Source of the DNA: Billgrantia kenyensis
Lineage (GTDB): Bacteria; Pseudomonadota; Gammaproteobacteria; Pseudomonadales; Halomonadaceae
Length of the DNA stretch: 53,280 nucleotides
Reading direction: 5' to 3'
Assembly (NCBI RefSeq): GCF_013697085.1
Contig: NZ_JACEFT010000028.1
Coordinates: forward strand, 1 to 53,280
This document shows, piece after piece, positions 30,427 through 39,477 of the stretch; position 1 is the first letter of the stretch, and each line of letters begins with the position of its first letter. Below the pieces are notes generated by a model that saw only the letters and a program-made list of their open reading frames with translations, was not told the origin of the DNA and searched no databases. The translations under genes were made by a program, and so were the position numbers.

Positions 30427-32418
30427 ATGCCATCCCGTTTCGAACTGGCCAACGCCATTCGCGCCCTATCCATGGATGCCGTTCAGAAGGCCAAGTCAGG
30501 CCATCCCGGCGCCCCGATGGGCATGGCCGACATCGCCGAAGTGCTGTGGAACGACTACCTCAAGCACGACCCCAGCGATCCCAAGTGGCCCGACCGCGAC
30601 CGCTTCGTGCTGTCCAACGGCCACGGCTCCATGTTGCTCTACTCGCTGCTGCACCTGACCGGCTACGACCTCGAGCTCGAGCAGTTGCGCAACTTCCGCC
30701 AGTTGCACTCCAAGACTGCAGGTCACCCCGAATTCGGCTACGCCCCGGGCATCGAGACCACCACCGGCCCGCTGGGACAGGGCCTGGCCAACGCCGTGGG
30801 CATGGCCGTCGCCGAGAAGACCCTGGCGGCGCAGTTCAACCGCCCCGGCCACACCATCGTCGACCACCACACCTACTGCTTCGCCGGTGACGGCTGCATG
30901 ATGGAGGGCATCTCCCACGAGGTGTCCTCGCTGGCCGGCACCCTCGGCCTGGGCAAGCTCACGGTGTTCTATGACGACAACGGCATCTCCATCGACGGCG
31001 AGGTGGAAGGCTGGTTCACCGACGACACCGCCAAGCGCTTCGAGGCCTACGGCTGGCACGTGGTGCCCAACGTCGACGGCCACAATCCCGAGGAGATCAA
31101 GGCCGCCATCGAACTGGCCCGCAGCCACGACGAGAAGCCCAGCCTGATCATCTGCAAGACGGTAATCGGCTTCGGCGCACCCAACAAGCAGGGCAAGGAG
31201 GAGTGCCACGGCGCCCCGCTGGGCGACGAGGAAGTGGCCGCCGCACGCAAGCAGCTCGACTGGCCCCACGCGCCGTTCCACATTCCCGAGCCTGTCTACC
31301 AGGGATGGGACGCCCGCGAGCGCGGCAAGTCGCAGCAGGACGACTGGCAGGCCCGCTTCGCCCGCTACCGCGACGAGCACCCCGAGCTGGCCAAGGAGTT
31401 CAGCCGTCGAACTCAGTGCAAGCTGCCGGCTGAGATTACCAGCGAGGCCTTCATCGAGAAAATGCAGGAGAAAGGCGAGACCATCGCCACGCGCAAGGCG
31501 TCGCTGCTGTGCCTCAACGAGCTCGGCCCGCAGCTGCCCGAGCTGCTCGGCGGCAGCGCCGACCTGGCGCCCTCCAACCTGACCTTCTGGAGCGGCGCCA
31601 AGTCGATCTCGCGGGAGAACCCGAGCGGTAACTATCTGCACTACGGCGTGCGCGAGTTCGGCATGGGCGCGATCATGAACGGCATCGTGCTTCACGGCGG
31701 CTTCATTCCCTACGGCGCCACCTTCCTGATCTTCATGGAGTACATGCGCAACTCAGTGCGCATGGCGGCACTGATGGGCAAGCGTGCCATCTACGTCTTC
31801 ACCCATGACTCCATCGGCCTGGGCGAAGACGGCCCCACCCACCAGCCGATCGAGCAGCTGACCAACCTGCGCAGCACGCCCAACCTGTGCACCTGGCGCC
31901 CCTGCGACGCGGTGGAAACCGCCGCCGCCTGGGACGCGGCGATCAAGCGCAACTCCGGCCCCACCGCGCTGGTGCTATCGCGTCAGAACCTGCCGCACCA
32001 GCAGCGCAGCAAGCAGCAGCTGGCCGAGATCCAGCGCGGCGCCTATGTCCTCAAGGACAGTGAAGGCACCCCCGAGCTGATCCTGATCGCTACCGGCTCC
32101 GAAGTGGCGCTGGCGATGGATGCTGCCGCCGAGCTGGAAGGTCAGGGCCATGCGATACGCGTGGTCTCGATGCCCTCGGCCTATCGTTTCGACGGCCAGG
32201 ACGCCGAATACCGCGAGAAAGTGCTGCCACGCTCGGTGACCCAGCGCATCGCCATCGAGGCCGGCCACGCCGACTACTGGTACAAGTACGTGGGCCTCGA
32301 CGGCCGCGTGGTCGGCATGAAGACCTATGGCGAATCCGCCCCGGCAGGCGACCTGTTCAAGCACTTCGGCTTCACCGTGGAGAACGTGGTGAATCAGGCC
32401 AAGGAGCTGCTGGGCTGA
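30427..32418 (+). CDS. tktA: Transketolase
   Basis: A 663-residue thiamin-diphosphate enzyme moving two-carbon units between sugar phosphates in the pentose phosphate pathway. [11 protein letters not shown] lies at 24-34, [16 protein letters not shown] near 60, and the ThDP/Mg site [13 protein letters not shown] near 154. The middle domain has the [17 protein letters not shown] signature near 457. It starts the set tktA, epd, pgk, fba that is conserved in gammaproteobacteria, here interrupted by a class I aldolase and two Hsp20 genes on the other strand. A GAGGAG site lies 12 bases before the ATG. Confidence 0.97.
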   Translation: MPSRFELANAIRALSMDAVQKAKSGHPGAPMGMADIAEVLWNDYLKHDPSDPKWPDRDRFVLSNGHGSMLLYSLLHLTGYDLELEQLRNFRQLHSKTAGHPEFGYAPGIETTTGPLGQGLANAVGMAVAEKTLAAQFNRPGHTIVDHHTYCFAGDGCMMEGISHEVSSLAGTLGLGKLTVFYDDNGISIDGEVEGWFTDDTAKRFEAYGWHVVPNVDGHNPEEIKAAIELARSHDEKPSLIICKTVIGFGAPNKQGKEECHGAPLGDEEVAAARKQLDWPHAPFHIPEPVYQGWDARERGKSQQDDWQARFARYRDEHPELAKEFSRRTQCKLPAEITSEAFIEKMQEKGETIATRKASLLCLNELGPQLPELLGGSADLAPSNLTFWSGAKSISRENPSGNYLHYGVREFGMGAIMNGIVLHGGFIPYGATFLIFMEYMRNSVRMAALMGKRAIYVFTHDSIGLGEDGPTHQPIEQLTNLRSTPNLCTWRPCDAVETAAAWDAAIKRNSGPTALVLSRQNLPHQQRSKQQLAEIQRGAYVLKDSEGTPELILIATGSEVALAMDAAAELEGQGHAIRVVSMPSAYRFDGQDAEYREKVLPRSVTQRIAIEAGHADYWYKYVGLDGRVVGMKTYGESAPAGDLFKHFGFTVENVVNQAKELLG

Positions 32419-32453
32419 GAGGCATGCCCTAGCGGTAGGCTAGCACCATGAAG

Positions 32454-32484
32454 AAAGGGCACGACCTGACGGTCGTGCCCTTTT
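32454..32484. terminator. Bidirectional terminator between tktA and fbaB
   Basis: A 13-bp perfect stem (32454-32466 with 32471-32483) with a TGAC loop. T-runs follow on both strands, so it should terminate both convergent genes. Confidence 0.9.
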
Positions 32485-32508
32485 ACTTGCCTGTTTGCAG
32501 GATGGTGC

Positions 32509-33561
32509 TCAGGCCACTGTCACGCTCTGGTCGAGGTAGACGTCCTGGATGGCGTGGAGCAGCTCGACGCCCTCGCTCATGGGCTTCTGGAACGCCTTGC
32601 GCCCCGAGATCAACCCCATGCCTCCGGCGCGCTTGTTGATCACGGCGGTGCGTACCGCCTCGCCCAGGTCGGAGTGGCCCTTGGAGCCGCCGCCGGAGTT
32701 GATCAGCCCGGCGCGCCCCATGTAGCAGCAGGCCACCTGGTAACGGGCCAGGTCGATGGGATGATCGGAGGTCAGCTCGCTGTAGACCTTGGCGTGGGTA
32801 TGACCGAAGCCGATGTCCTGATAGCCACCATTGGTTTCGGGCAGCTTCTGCTTGACGATGTCGGCCTTGATCGTCGAAGCGAGATGGTTGGCCTGGCCGG
32901 TGAGGTCAGCCGCCACATGGTAGTCCTTGCCCTCGTGCTTGAACCCCGGGTTGCGCAGGTAGGCCCACAGTACCGTGGCCATGCCCAGCTGATGGGCGCG
33001 TTCGAAGGCCTCGCTGATCTCCATGATCTGACGGCGGCTCTCGGGGGAGCCGAAGTAGATGGTCGCCCCCACCGCCACGCAGCCCATGTCGTGAGCCTGG
33101 TCCACCTCGGCAAACAGGGTCTGGTCGTACATCGCCGGGTAGCTCAGCGTCTCGTTGTGGTTGAGCTTGAGCATCATCGGGATGCGGTGGGCATAGCGGC
33201 GCGCCACCGACGACAGCACCCCAAGGGTCGAGGCCACACCGTTGCAGCCGCCCTCGATGGCCAGCTCGACGATGTTGGCCGGGTCGAAGTAGCGCGGATT
33301 GGGAGCGAACGAAGCGCCGGCCGAGTGTTCGATGCCCTGATCCACCGGCAGCAGGCTGAGGTAGCCGGTGCCAGCCAGGCGGCCGTGGCCAAACATCGCC
33401 TGCAGGCTGCGCATTACCGCCGGGCTGCGGTCGCTGTCGGCCACCACCCGGCTGACGAAGTCCGGCCCCGGCAGATGCAGCTGTTCGCGGGGAAAGCCTC
33501 GGCAGCGGTGATCCAGCAGGTACTCGGCGTCGTCACCCAGCAGTTGGGTAATGTCGGTCAT
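32509..33561 (-). CDS. fbaB: Class I fructose-bisphosphate aldolase (DhnA type)
   Basis: A 350-residue Schiff-base aldolase of the archaeal/DhnA type. It cleaves fructose 1,6-bisphosphate without a metal, or runs the reverse in gluconeogenesis. Recognisable segments are [11 protein letters not shown] near 66, [14 protein letters not shown] near 130, [11 protein letters not shown] near 160 with a conserved Tyr-rich barrel, and [14 protein letters not shown] near 289. The ATG has AGAGGAAGAC upstream. A class II aldolase gene lies 3.6 kb away, so the organism has both chemistries; class I enzymes of this type often serve gluconeogenic growth. Confidence 0.9.
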   Translation of the reverse strand: MTDITQLLGDDAEYLLDHRCRGFPREQLHLPGPDFVSRVVADSDRSPAVMRSLQAMFGHGRLAGTGYLSLLPVDQGIEHSAGASFAPNPRYFDPANIVELAIEGGCNGVASTLGVLSSVARRYAHRIPMMLKLNHNETLSYPAMYDQTLFAEVDQAHDMGCVAVGATIYFGSPESRRQIMEISEAFERAHQLGMATVLWAYLRNPGFKHEGKDYHVAADLTGQANHLASTIKADIVKQKLPETNGGYQDIGFGHTHAKVYSELTSDHPIDLARYQVACCYMGRAGLINSGGGSKGHSDLGEAVRTAVINKRAGGMGLISGRKAFQKPMSEGVELLHAIQDVYLDQSVTVA

Positions 33562-33629
33562 GTCTTCCTCTCCATGGTGTCGTGAATCGCTATTCCCAGC
33601 GTAGTGAAAACCGTACCGAGCGTACGCTT

Positions 33630-33671
33630 CGCTTGCAAACGCAAGCGCCCTTCCACTGCGGAAAGGCGCTT
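33630..33671 (-). terminator. Paired hairpins after the Hsp20 operon
   Basis: Two adjacent stem-loops: CGCTTGC/GCAAGCG at 33630-33647 and a longer AAGCGCC...GGCGCTT stem with an inner TTCC/GGAA at 33643-33671. They overlap by five bases, so they are alternatives. They lie 22 bp beyond the second Hsp20 gene, with little T-richness. Confidence 0.5.
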
Positions 33672-33692
33672 ACGAGCCCCGCTCAAGGACAG

Positions 33693-34082
33693 CTAAGCTG
33701 CCTTGATCTCGATCCTGCGGCTGCGATGCCGCTCCGCCTTGGGCAGGCGTAGCGTGAGCACGCCATTCTCCAGGCGCGCCTCGATGGCCGCAGTGTCGAT
33801 CTCATGACTCAGCGTGAAGCGCCGAGCATAGCGCTGGGCTTGGGCCTCCGCATAGGTCGCGGTAATGCCCTCCGGCATATCAATGCTAATCTCGCCTTCG
33901 ATGCTGAGCAGATGCCCGTCCACTTCGACGTTCAAGCCGTCTCGGGTCACTCCGGGCATGTCTGCCACGACCATCAGGACGTTGTCCTCCTCATAGATAT
34001 CCACGGGGGGACGCATCGCCAAGCGCTCACGCCCAGGCATGGGCGCACCAGTCTGAGACTCATGACGAGTGACTTCGCTCAT
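33693..34082 (-). CDS. Small heat-shock protein (Hsp20), second gene
   Basis: A 129-residue Hsp20/alpha-crystallin chaperone that holds unfolding proteins. The alpha-crystallin domain runs from about 26 to 122 and includes PPVDIYEEDN, VVADMPGVTRDGLNVEV, and the closing ENGVLTLRLPKAE motif. The C-terminal IEIKAA replaces the I-X-I tail in the usual place. I choose the second of two close ATGs (34082) because it is the one correctly spaced from GGGAGGTG. It follows the upstream Hsp20 gene by 45 bp and is probably co-transcribed. Confidence 0.9.
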   Translation of the reverse strand: MSEVTRHESQTGAPMPGRERLAMRPPVDIYEEDNVLMVVADMPGVTRDGLNVEVDGHLLSIEGEISIDMPEGITATYAEAQAQRYARRFTLSHEIDTAAIEARLENGVLTLRLPKAERHRSRRIEIKAA

Positions 34083-34127
34083 GCTCATCACCTCCCTATC
34101 AATGACCTGAACCCCCAGGCGCGCCAT

Positions 34128-34589
34128 TCATGCCGCCTGGATCTCGATGCGACGCGGCTTGAGCTCCTCCTGCTTGGGCAAGTGAATCTCGAACACCCCG
34201 TCGTGACACCGCGCCTCGGCACGCTCGACGTCGATACCCTCGGGAAGGGCGATGGAACGGACGAACTCTCCGTCGAAGCGCTCGCGACGGAAGCTGGGTC
34301 GCCTGCTGTCCTCCTCCCCGTGCCCCGGCAGGGCATTTCTCGTGCCGCGCAGGATCAGCACGTTGTCCTGTACGCTGATGTCGAGATCGTTCATGCCCAG
34401 TCCCGCCGCGAGGACATAGACGCGCACGGCATCATCGGTGCGGCCAACGTTGATCATCGGAAAACTGCCGCGCGGTACGGAGCGAATGTCCGCTGCGCCA
34501 CCCTCATTGAAGAGGTCTTGGAACCACTGGCGAAACCAGTCCGCCTCCGGCGAGAGGCCGGTATCGAAACGCCTGAGATCTCCGAACAT
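34128..34589 (-). CDS. Small heat-shock protein (Hsp20), first gene
   Basis: A 153-residue Hsp20 chaperone starting MFGDLRRFD. The N-terminal arm (to ~40) is aromatic and acidic; the alpha-crystallin domain (about 45-148) has VYVLAAGLGMNDLDISV, a long charged loop (GHGEEDSRRP), and HDGVFEIHLPKQEE before the tail PRRIEIQAA. The ATG at 34589 is seven bases from AGGAGGT; a GTG three codons upstream is too close to it. It shares only domain-level similarity with the next gene, so the two may form hetero-oligomers like IbpA/IbpB. A sigma32-like promoter lies about 100 bp upstream. Confidence 0.9.
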   Translation of the reverse strand: MFGDLRRFDTGLSPEADWFRQWFQDLFNEGGAADIRSVPRGSFPMINVGRTDDAVRVYVLAAGLGMNDLDISVQDNVLILRGTRNALPGHGEEDSRRPSFRRERFDGEFVRSIALPEGIDVERAEARCHDGVFEIHLPKQEELKPRRIEIQAA

Positions 34590-34683
34590 ATCGAACACCT
34601 CCTACGCTGATCAGGCTTTGTTCTCACGGGTTAACCCGAACCGCGGCACGACGCAGACTGAATTTGCCGTGCCGTAACGTTTC

Positions 34684-34710
34684 AATAGGGCCTTGCCGGT
34701 ATTTTTCAAG
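34684..34710 (-). promoter_or_regulatory. Sigma32 (heat-shock) promoter of the Hsp20 operon
   Basis: CTTGAAA, 13 bp, CCCTATT on the minus strand closely matches the sigma32 consensus CTTGAAA-N11-15-CCCATNT. The expected start is near 34677, giving a leader of about 88 bases. That leader has an inverted repeat CGGCACG/CGTGCCG and a CGGGTTAACCCG palindrome before the ribosome site. Confidence 0.72.
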
Positions 34711-34835
34711 GCCTCTCCCCAACTCCATGGCACCCGGCATCGCTACAGCCGGCAACACCGGCGCCAGTTGGGCAAGATCAGCGAAAATGCGCTAGAATCG
34801 CCGCTTTCCGCCGGCAAGAGAGTTCTGCTCCCGAC

Positions 34836-35879
34836 ATGCCCCAACGTATCGCCATCAATGGTTATGGCCGCATCGGCCAGTGCGTGCTGCGCGCGCTGCT
34901 GGAGCGGCAACTGCATCTCGCTGCCGGCGAACAGGCATTGGAAGTGGTGGCAATCAACGAGCTCTCCGACCTGGACACCATCGCCTACCTGACCCGCTAC
35001 GACACCACCCACGGCCGTTTTCCCGGCAAGGTGGAAACGTCCGGGGATCGCATGGTCGTCAACGGCGCCTCCATCGAGGTACTGACGGAGCCGGAGCCGG
35101 ACCGGCTACCCTGGGCCGAACTCGGTATCGACCTGGTGCTGGAGTGCTCCGGCAGCTTCAAGGACCGCACCACCGCCGACCGGCACCTCGACGCCGGCGC
35201 CGGACGCCTGCTGTTTTCCCAGCCCGCCGAAAGTGACGTCGACGCCACCATCGTCTGCGGCATCAACGACAGCGAGCTGGCCGCCGGGCATCGCATCGTC
35301 TCGGCAGCGTCGTGCACCACCAACTGCCTGATACCGGTGCTCACGGTGCTTGACGAGGCACTGGGCATCGAGCACGGCGTGACCACCACGGTGCACTCGG
35401 CGATGAACGACCAGCCGGTGATCGACGCCTACCATCAGACCGACCTGCGCCTGACGCGCTCGGCGATGCACTCCATCGTGCCAGTCGATACCAACCTGGC
35501 CCGCGGCATCAATCGCCTGATGCCGCACCTGGCCGGACGCTTCGAATGCCTGCACATGCGCGTGCCGACCATCAACGTCTCGGCCATGGACCTGTCGCTC
35601 TGCGTGCGCCGCGATACCACGGCCAGCGAGGTCAACGCCCTGCTGCGCGAGGCCAGCGCAGGGCGCCTGGCCGGCCTGCTCGGCTACACCGAGGAGCCCA
35701 TGGCCTCGGTCGACTTCAACCATGACCCCCGCTCGGGTATCGTTGACGCCACTCAGACCCGAGTGGCGGGTCATCGCCTGATCAAGCTGCTGTGCTGGTT
35801 CGACAACGAGTGGGGCTTTGCCAACCGCATGCTCGATGTCGCCCAGCGCATGGCGGCCCTGCCAAGGGTGGCCAGATGA
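34836..35879 (+). CDS. epd: Erythrose-4-phosphate dehydrogenase
   Basis: A 347-residue GAPDH-family enzyme that oxidises erythrose 4-phosphate toward pyridoxal phosphate synthesis. The NAD site INGYGRIGQ is at 7-15; the catalytic Cys160 lies in SAASCTTNC. The Epd-type segment [14 protein letters not shown] followed by a SIVPVDT motif distinguishes it from glycolytic GapA, which would have a different loop there. It sits between tktA and pgk as in E. coli, and pgk follows after 43 bp. Confidence 0.93.
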   Translation: MPQRIAINGYGRIGQCVLRALLERQLHLAAGEQALEVVAINELSDLDTIAYLTRYDTTHGRFPGKVETSGDRMVVNGASIEVLTEPEPDRLPWAELGIDLVLECSGSFKDRTTADRHLDAGAGRLLFSQPAESDVDATIVCGINDSELAAGHRIVSAASCTTNCLIPVLTVLDEALGIEHGVTTTVHSAMNDQPVIDAYHQTDLRLTRSAMHSIVPVDTNLARGINRLMPHLAGRFECLHMRVPTINVSAMDLSLCVRRDTTASEVNALLREASAGRLAGLLGYTEEPMASVDFNHDPRSGIVDATQTRVAGHRLIKLLCWFDNEWGFANRMLDVAQRMAALPRVAR

Positions 35880-35922
35880 TCCCGGCTGCGGTTTCCCTCA
35901 GACAAGGAAAGGAAGACGCTTG

Positions 35923-37089
35923 ATGAACGTGCTCAAGATGACCGACCTCGAGCTTCGCGGTAAGCGGGTGCTGATCCGCGAGGACCTGAACGTACCCGTC
36001 AAGCACGGCAAGGTGACCAGCGACGCCCGTCTGCGGGCCAGCCTGCCGACCATCAAGGCGGCCATGGAGGCCGGCGCCAAAGTGATGCTGATGAGCCACC
36101 TGGGGCGCCCCACCGAGGGCGAGCCGGCGACGGAGTTCTCGCTGGCCCCGGTGGCCGAGCGCCTCGGTGAGCTGCTCGGCCGCCCGGTGCGGCTGGTCGA
36201 GGAGTACCTCGACAGCGCCCAGGACCTGGCCGATGGCGAAGTCGTACTGCTCGAGAACGTGCGCTTCAACGCGGGCGAGAAGAAGGACGACGAAACGCTG
36301 TCCCAGCGCTACGCCGCGCTGTGCGACATCTACGTGATGGATGCCTTCGGCACCGCCCACCGCGCCCAGGCCTCGACCCACGGCGTGGCGCGCTTCGCCC
36401 CCCAGGCCTGTGCCGGCCCGCTGCTGGCCGCCGAGCTCGACGCCCTGGAAAAGGCACTGGCCACGCCCAGGCGCCCCATGGCCGCCATCGTCGGCGGTTC
36501 CAAGGTCTCGACCAAGCTCGAGGTGCTCAACGCGCTTTCCGACAAGTGCGATCAGCTGATCGTCGGCGGCGGCATCGCCAACACCTTCATCGCTGCGGCC
36601 GGCCACAACGTCGGCAAGTCGCTGCATGAAGCCGACCTGATCGACCAGGCCAAGGCGCTGATGGCAAAGGTCGAGATCCCGCTGCCCACCGACGTGGTGG
36701 TGGCCACTGAGTTCTCCGAATCGGCGGAAGCCGTGGTCAAGCCGGTCGACCAGGTGGGCGACGACGAAATGATCCTCGACATCGGTCCCGATACCGCAGG
36801 AAGGCTTGCCGGCCTGCTCAAGGATGCCGGCACCATTCTATGGAATGGCCCAGTGGGCGTGTTCGAGATCGACCAGTTCGGCCACGGCACCGAGGCGCTG
36901 TCGCGCGCCATCGCCGAGAGTAACGGCTTCTCCATCGCCGGCGGCGGCGACACCCTGGCCGCCATCGACAAGTACGACATTGCGGATAAGGTCTCCTACA
37001 TCTCCACCGGCGGCGGCGCCTTCCTCGAATACGTCGAGGGCAAGATCCTGCCCGCCGTGAAGGCCCTGGAAGACGCCGCCGCTCGCTGA
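35923..37089 (+). CDS. pgk: Phosphoglycerate kinase
   Basis: A 388-residue glycolytic enzyme transferring phosphate from 1,3-bisphosphoglycerate to ADP. The N-domain motif [12 protein letters not shown] near 15-26, the MSHLGRP segment near 61, and [13 protein letters not shown] near 190 are all present. The ATP-side loops NGPVGVFE near 308 and GGGDTLAAI near 345 are intact. The ATG at 35923 follows GGAAAGGAAG. An extended frame reaching back into epd is rejected. Confidence 0.97.
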   Translation: MNVLKMTDLELRGKRVLIREDLNVPVKHGKVTSDARLRASLPTIKAAMEAGAKVMLMSHLGRPTEGEPATEFSLAPVAERLGELLGRPVRLVEEYLDSAQDLADGEVVLLENVRFNAGEKKDDETLSQRYAALCDIYVMDAFGTAHRAQASTHGVARFAPQACAGPLLAAELDALEKALATPRRPMAAIVGGSKVSTKLEVLNALSDKCDQLIVGGGIANTFIAAAGHNVGKSLHEADLIDQAKALMAKVEIPLPTDVVVATEFSESAEAVVKPVDQVGDDEMILDIGPDTAGRLAGLLKDAGTILWNGPVGVFEIDQFGHGTEALSRAIAESNGFSIAGGGDTLAAIDKYDIADKVSYISTGGGAFLEYVEGKILPAVKALEDAAAR

Positions 37090-37095
37090 CCCCCA

Positions 37096-37118
37096 GCCGC
37101 CCGGCCCTGCCGGGCGGC
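37096..37118 (+). terminator. Hairpin between pgk and fba
   Basis: A 10-bp perfect stem (GCCGCCCGGC / GCCGGGCGGC) with a 3-base loop and no T-run. It probably tunes pgk mRNA stability rather than ending transcription, since fba follows in the same direction. Confidence 0.6.
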
Positions 37119-37164
37119 ACCCTACAGCTCCCAGATAGACTGCATAGAGAGAACAGGTGAGTTC

Positions 37165-38229
37165 ATGGCACTGATCAGCATGCGCCAGATGCTGGACCAC
37201 GCCGCCGAGCGCGGCTATGGCATCCCAGCCTTCAACGTCAACAACCTCGAACAGATGCGCGCCATCATGGAAGCGGCTGACGCAACCGATTCACCGGTGA
37301 TCGTCCAGGCCTCCGCCGGTGCGCGGAAGTACGCTGGCGCACCGTTCCTTCGCCACCTCATCCTGGCCGCCGTGGAGGAGTTCCCCCACATCCCGGTGGT
37401 GATGCACCAGGACCACGGCACCTCGCCCGCGGTGTGCCAGCGCTCGATCCAGCTCGGCTTCTCCTCGGTGATGATGGACGGCTCGCTGGGCGAGGACGGC
37501 AAGACCCCGATGGACTACGACTACAATGTCGACGTCACCCGTCGCACCGTCGAGATGGCCCACGCCTGTGGCGTCTCGGTGGAAGGTGAGCTGGGCTGCC
37601 TGGGTAGCCTCGAGACCGGCATGGCCGGCGAAGAGGACGGCATCGGCGCCGAAGGCGTGCTCTCCCATGACCAGTTGCTGACCGACCCGGAAGAAGCCGC
37701 CGAGTTCGTCAAGGCGACCCAGGTCGACGCCCTGGCCATCGCCATCGGCACCAGCCACGGTGCCTACAAGTTCACCAAGCCGCCCACCGGCGACACGCTG
37801 TCGATCCAGCGCATCAAGGAGATCCACGCGCGCATCCCGGACACCCACCTGGTGATGCACGGCTCCTCCTCGGTGCCCCAGGAGTGGCTCGCCATCATCA
37901 ACGAATTCGGCGGCGAAATCCCCGAGACCTATGGCGTGCCGGTCGAGGAGATCGTCGAGGGAATCAAGTACGGCGTGCGCAAGGTCAACATCGATACCGA
38001 CCTGCGTCTGGCCTCTACCGGGGCGGTGCGTCGCTTCCTGGCCAACAACCCGGCCGAGTTCGATCCGCGCAAGTACCTCAAGGAAACCGTGACCGCAATG
38101 CGCGACGTCTGCATCGCCCGCTACGAGGCTTTCGGCACCGCCGGCAATGCCAGCCGCATCAAGCCGATCAACCTCGAGGCGATGTACGAGCGCTACGCCC
38201 GCGGCGAGCTGGATCCGAAGGTGCGCTGA
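37165..38229 (+). CDS. fbaA: Class II fructose-bisphosphate aldolase
   Basis: A 354-residue zinc-dependent aldolase of the class IIB (Calvin-cycle-type) subgroup. Zinc and substrate residues are visible in [10 protein letters not shown] near 78-87, [11 protein letters not shown] near 141, and HGAYKFTKP near 199 with the VMHGSSSVP loop near 231. NIDTDLRLA near 276 binds the substrate phosphate end. It completes the tktA-epd-pgk-fba set and ends at a strong terminator. Confidence 0.96.
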   Translation: MALISMRQMLDHAAERGYGIPAFNVNNLEQMRAIMEAADATDSPVIVQASAGARKYAGAPFLRHLILAAVEEFPHIPVVMHQDHGTSPAVCQRSIQLGFSSVMMDGSLGEDGKTPMDYDYNVDVTRRTVEMAHACGVSVEGELGCLGSLETGMAGEEDGIGAEGVLSHDQLLTDPEEAAEFVKATQVDALAIAIGTSHGAYKFTKPPTGDTLSIQRIKEIHARIPDTHLVMHGSSSVPQEWLAIINEFGGEIPETYGVPVEEIVEGIKYGVRKVNIDTDLRLASTGAVRRFLANNPAEFDPRKYLKETVTAMRDVCIARYEAFGTAGNASRIKPINLEAMYERYARGELDPKVR

Positions 38230-38249
38230 ACTGCGTCTGTCAAACCCGG

Positions 38250-38275
38250 GGCGGCCTGAACGGGCCGCCTTTTTT
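38250..38275 (+). terminator. Intrinsic terminator after fbaA
   Basis: A 7-bp stem GGCGGCC/GGCCGCC with a six-base loop followed directly by six T. It starts 21 bp past the fba stop. Confidence 0.93.
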
Positions 38276-38385
38276 GTTCCCGGTTGCCGCGCCAATGGGC
38301 GAAGGCAACCCAGGCTATTGCATTGCAACAATCACGGCGCTCACACTAGCGACTGAGTGTTTCCCCCTGTACAAGGACGCATCGC

Positions 38386-38742
38386 ATGAAGACGGTCTCG
38401 CCTTACTCGCTGGTTCCTCTCAACCCTGCGGCCATGATGGACGTATGGAAGCTCGGCGTCATGGCCTTCGAGCTCTGGTCGACTTCCGTTTCCACCATCA
38501 CCCTGCGCCAGAGTCTGTGGCAGACACAGCCTCCCACCAGTGCCCGCATGCTGCGGGAGAACCGGCGTATGGTGACGGAAAAGTTCGAGGCCGGCCTGGA
38601 AACCGGATTCGAGATCCAGAAAGCCATGCTGCAGATGGCCTTTGGCCAGAGTTCGCCCTGGTGGGATACCGGCCTGCGCGCCATGACCCCCTACCATCGA
38701 CGCAGCAGCGCCAACTCCCTGCGGCTCTCTCGCCGTCGCTGA
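38386..38742 (+). CDS. Small helical protein of unknown function
   Basis: A 118-residue protein I do not firmly recognise. Residues 15-40 form an amphipathic helix with Trp and Met (MMDVWKLGVMAFELW), followed by ENRRMVTEKFEAGLETGF near 58-75, a pattern seen in small phasin-like or "antifreeze"-annotated proteobacterial proteins. The C-terminus is Arg/Ser-rich (RRSSANSLRLSRRR). There is no signal peptide. Its ribosome site is weak (AAGGACG). It lies alone, 156 bp after fba and 72 bp before the next gene. A granule- or membrane-surface role is only a guess. Confidence 0.65.
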   Translation: MKTVSPYSLVPLNPAAMMDVWKLGVMAFELWSTSVSTITLRQSLWQTQPPTSARMLRENRRMVTEKFEAGLETGFEIQKAMLQMAFGQSSPWWDTGLRAMTPYHRRSSANSLRLSRRR

Positions 38743-38814
38743 GCTTGCGCGACGGCCCAGGGCCTACCTACAGTGAAGGAACATCGCCACGGAAGGTCGA
38801 GAGGAGAGATCGAC

Positions 38815-39396
38815 ATGATGTCACCTGCCCTGAGCGGCGGCCTCTTGGCCGCATTGATCCTGGCCGCTGCGAGCAGCGTCGCAGCGGAAGCCCGCGACGC
38901 CAACGGCGACGATCTGGCGCAGGTCGAAGGCATGCCCCCTGAAGAGTCGGAACAGCAGCTGGACCCCAGGGCCGATCCAATCAAGCAGGCTCGACCTGAA
39001 GTCGGCGAGCAGGAGCCCTTCGGGCGCTACCTGACCAACCAGGACGGCAAAAGCCTCTATATATTCGAACAAGACGAGCAGGGCGGCGATTATTCCACCT
39101 GCTACGAAACCTGCGCTATCGCCTGGCCGCCCTACACCACCGAAGAGCCCCCGGCTGCCGGCGAGCAGGTAGATGCCGAGCGCCTGGGCGTGATCGAGCG
39201 GGACGACGGCACCCGGCAGGTCACCTACGACGGCTGGCCGCTCTATTTCTTCGCCCGCGACGTCTATCCCGGCGACGCCTTGGGTCAGGGCCTTGACCAC
39301 ATGGGCGGCCCCTGGTACCTGATCTCGCCGGATGGCGACATCATCGAAGAAGCCGGCCCCGAGCAGGCAGACCCGGTGGAGCCAGGTAGCCCCTGA
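38815..39396 (+). CDS. Secreted COG4315/PF03640 repeat protein
   Basis: A 193-residue exported protein. The signal peptide is 1-24 (ending VAA), followed by an acidic linker to about 70. Two PF03640-type repeats follow: FGRYLTNQDGKSLYIFEQDE with a CYETCAIAWPPY cysteine pair, then VTYDGWPLYFFARDVYPGD ending in a GPWYLISPDG stretch. The tail is acidic and Pro-rich. Family members are often lipoproteins, but no lipobox cysteine is present here, so this copy is probably soluble in the periplasm or released. Function is unknown. The start ATG is preceded by GGAGAG. Confidence 0.85.
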   Translation: MMSPALSGGLLAALILAAASSVAAEARDANGDDLAQVEGMPPEESEQQLDPRADPIKQARPEVGEQEPFGRYLTNQDGKSLYIFEQDEQGGDYSTCYETCAIAWPPYTTEEPPAAGEQVDAERLGVIERDDGTRQVTYDGWPLYFFARDVYPGDALGQGLDHMGGPWYLISPDGDIIEEAGPEQADPVEPGSP

Positions 39397-39477
39397 CCCA
39401 ACAGACAGGCCGGCGGACATGACCGCCGATTCCTTCGCCTGCTAAACTCTGCGGCCATGCCCGAGCCTGGAGTTTGC

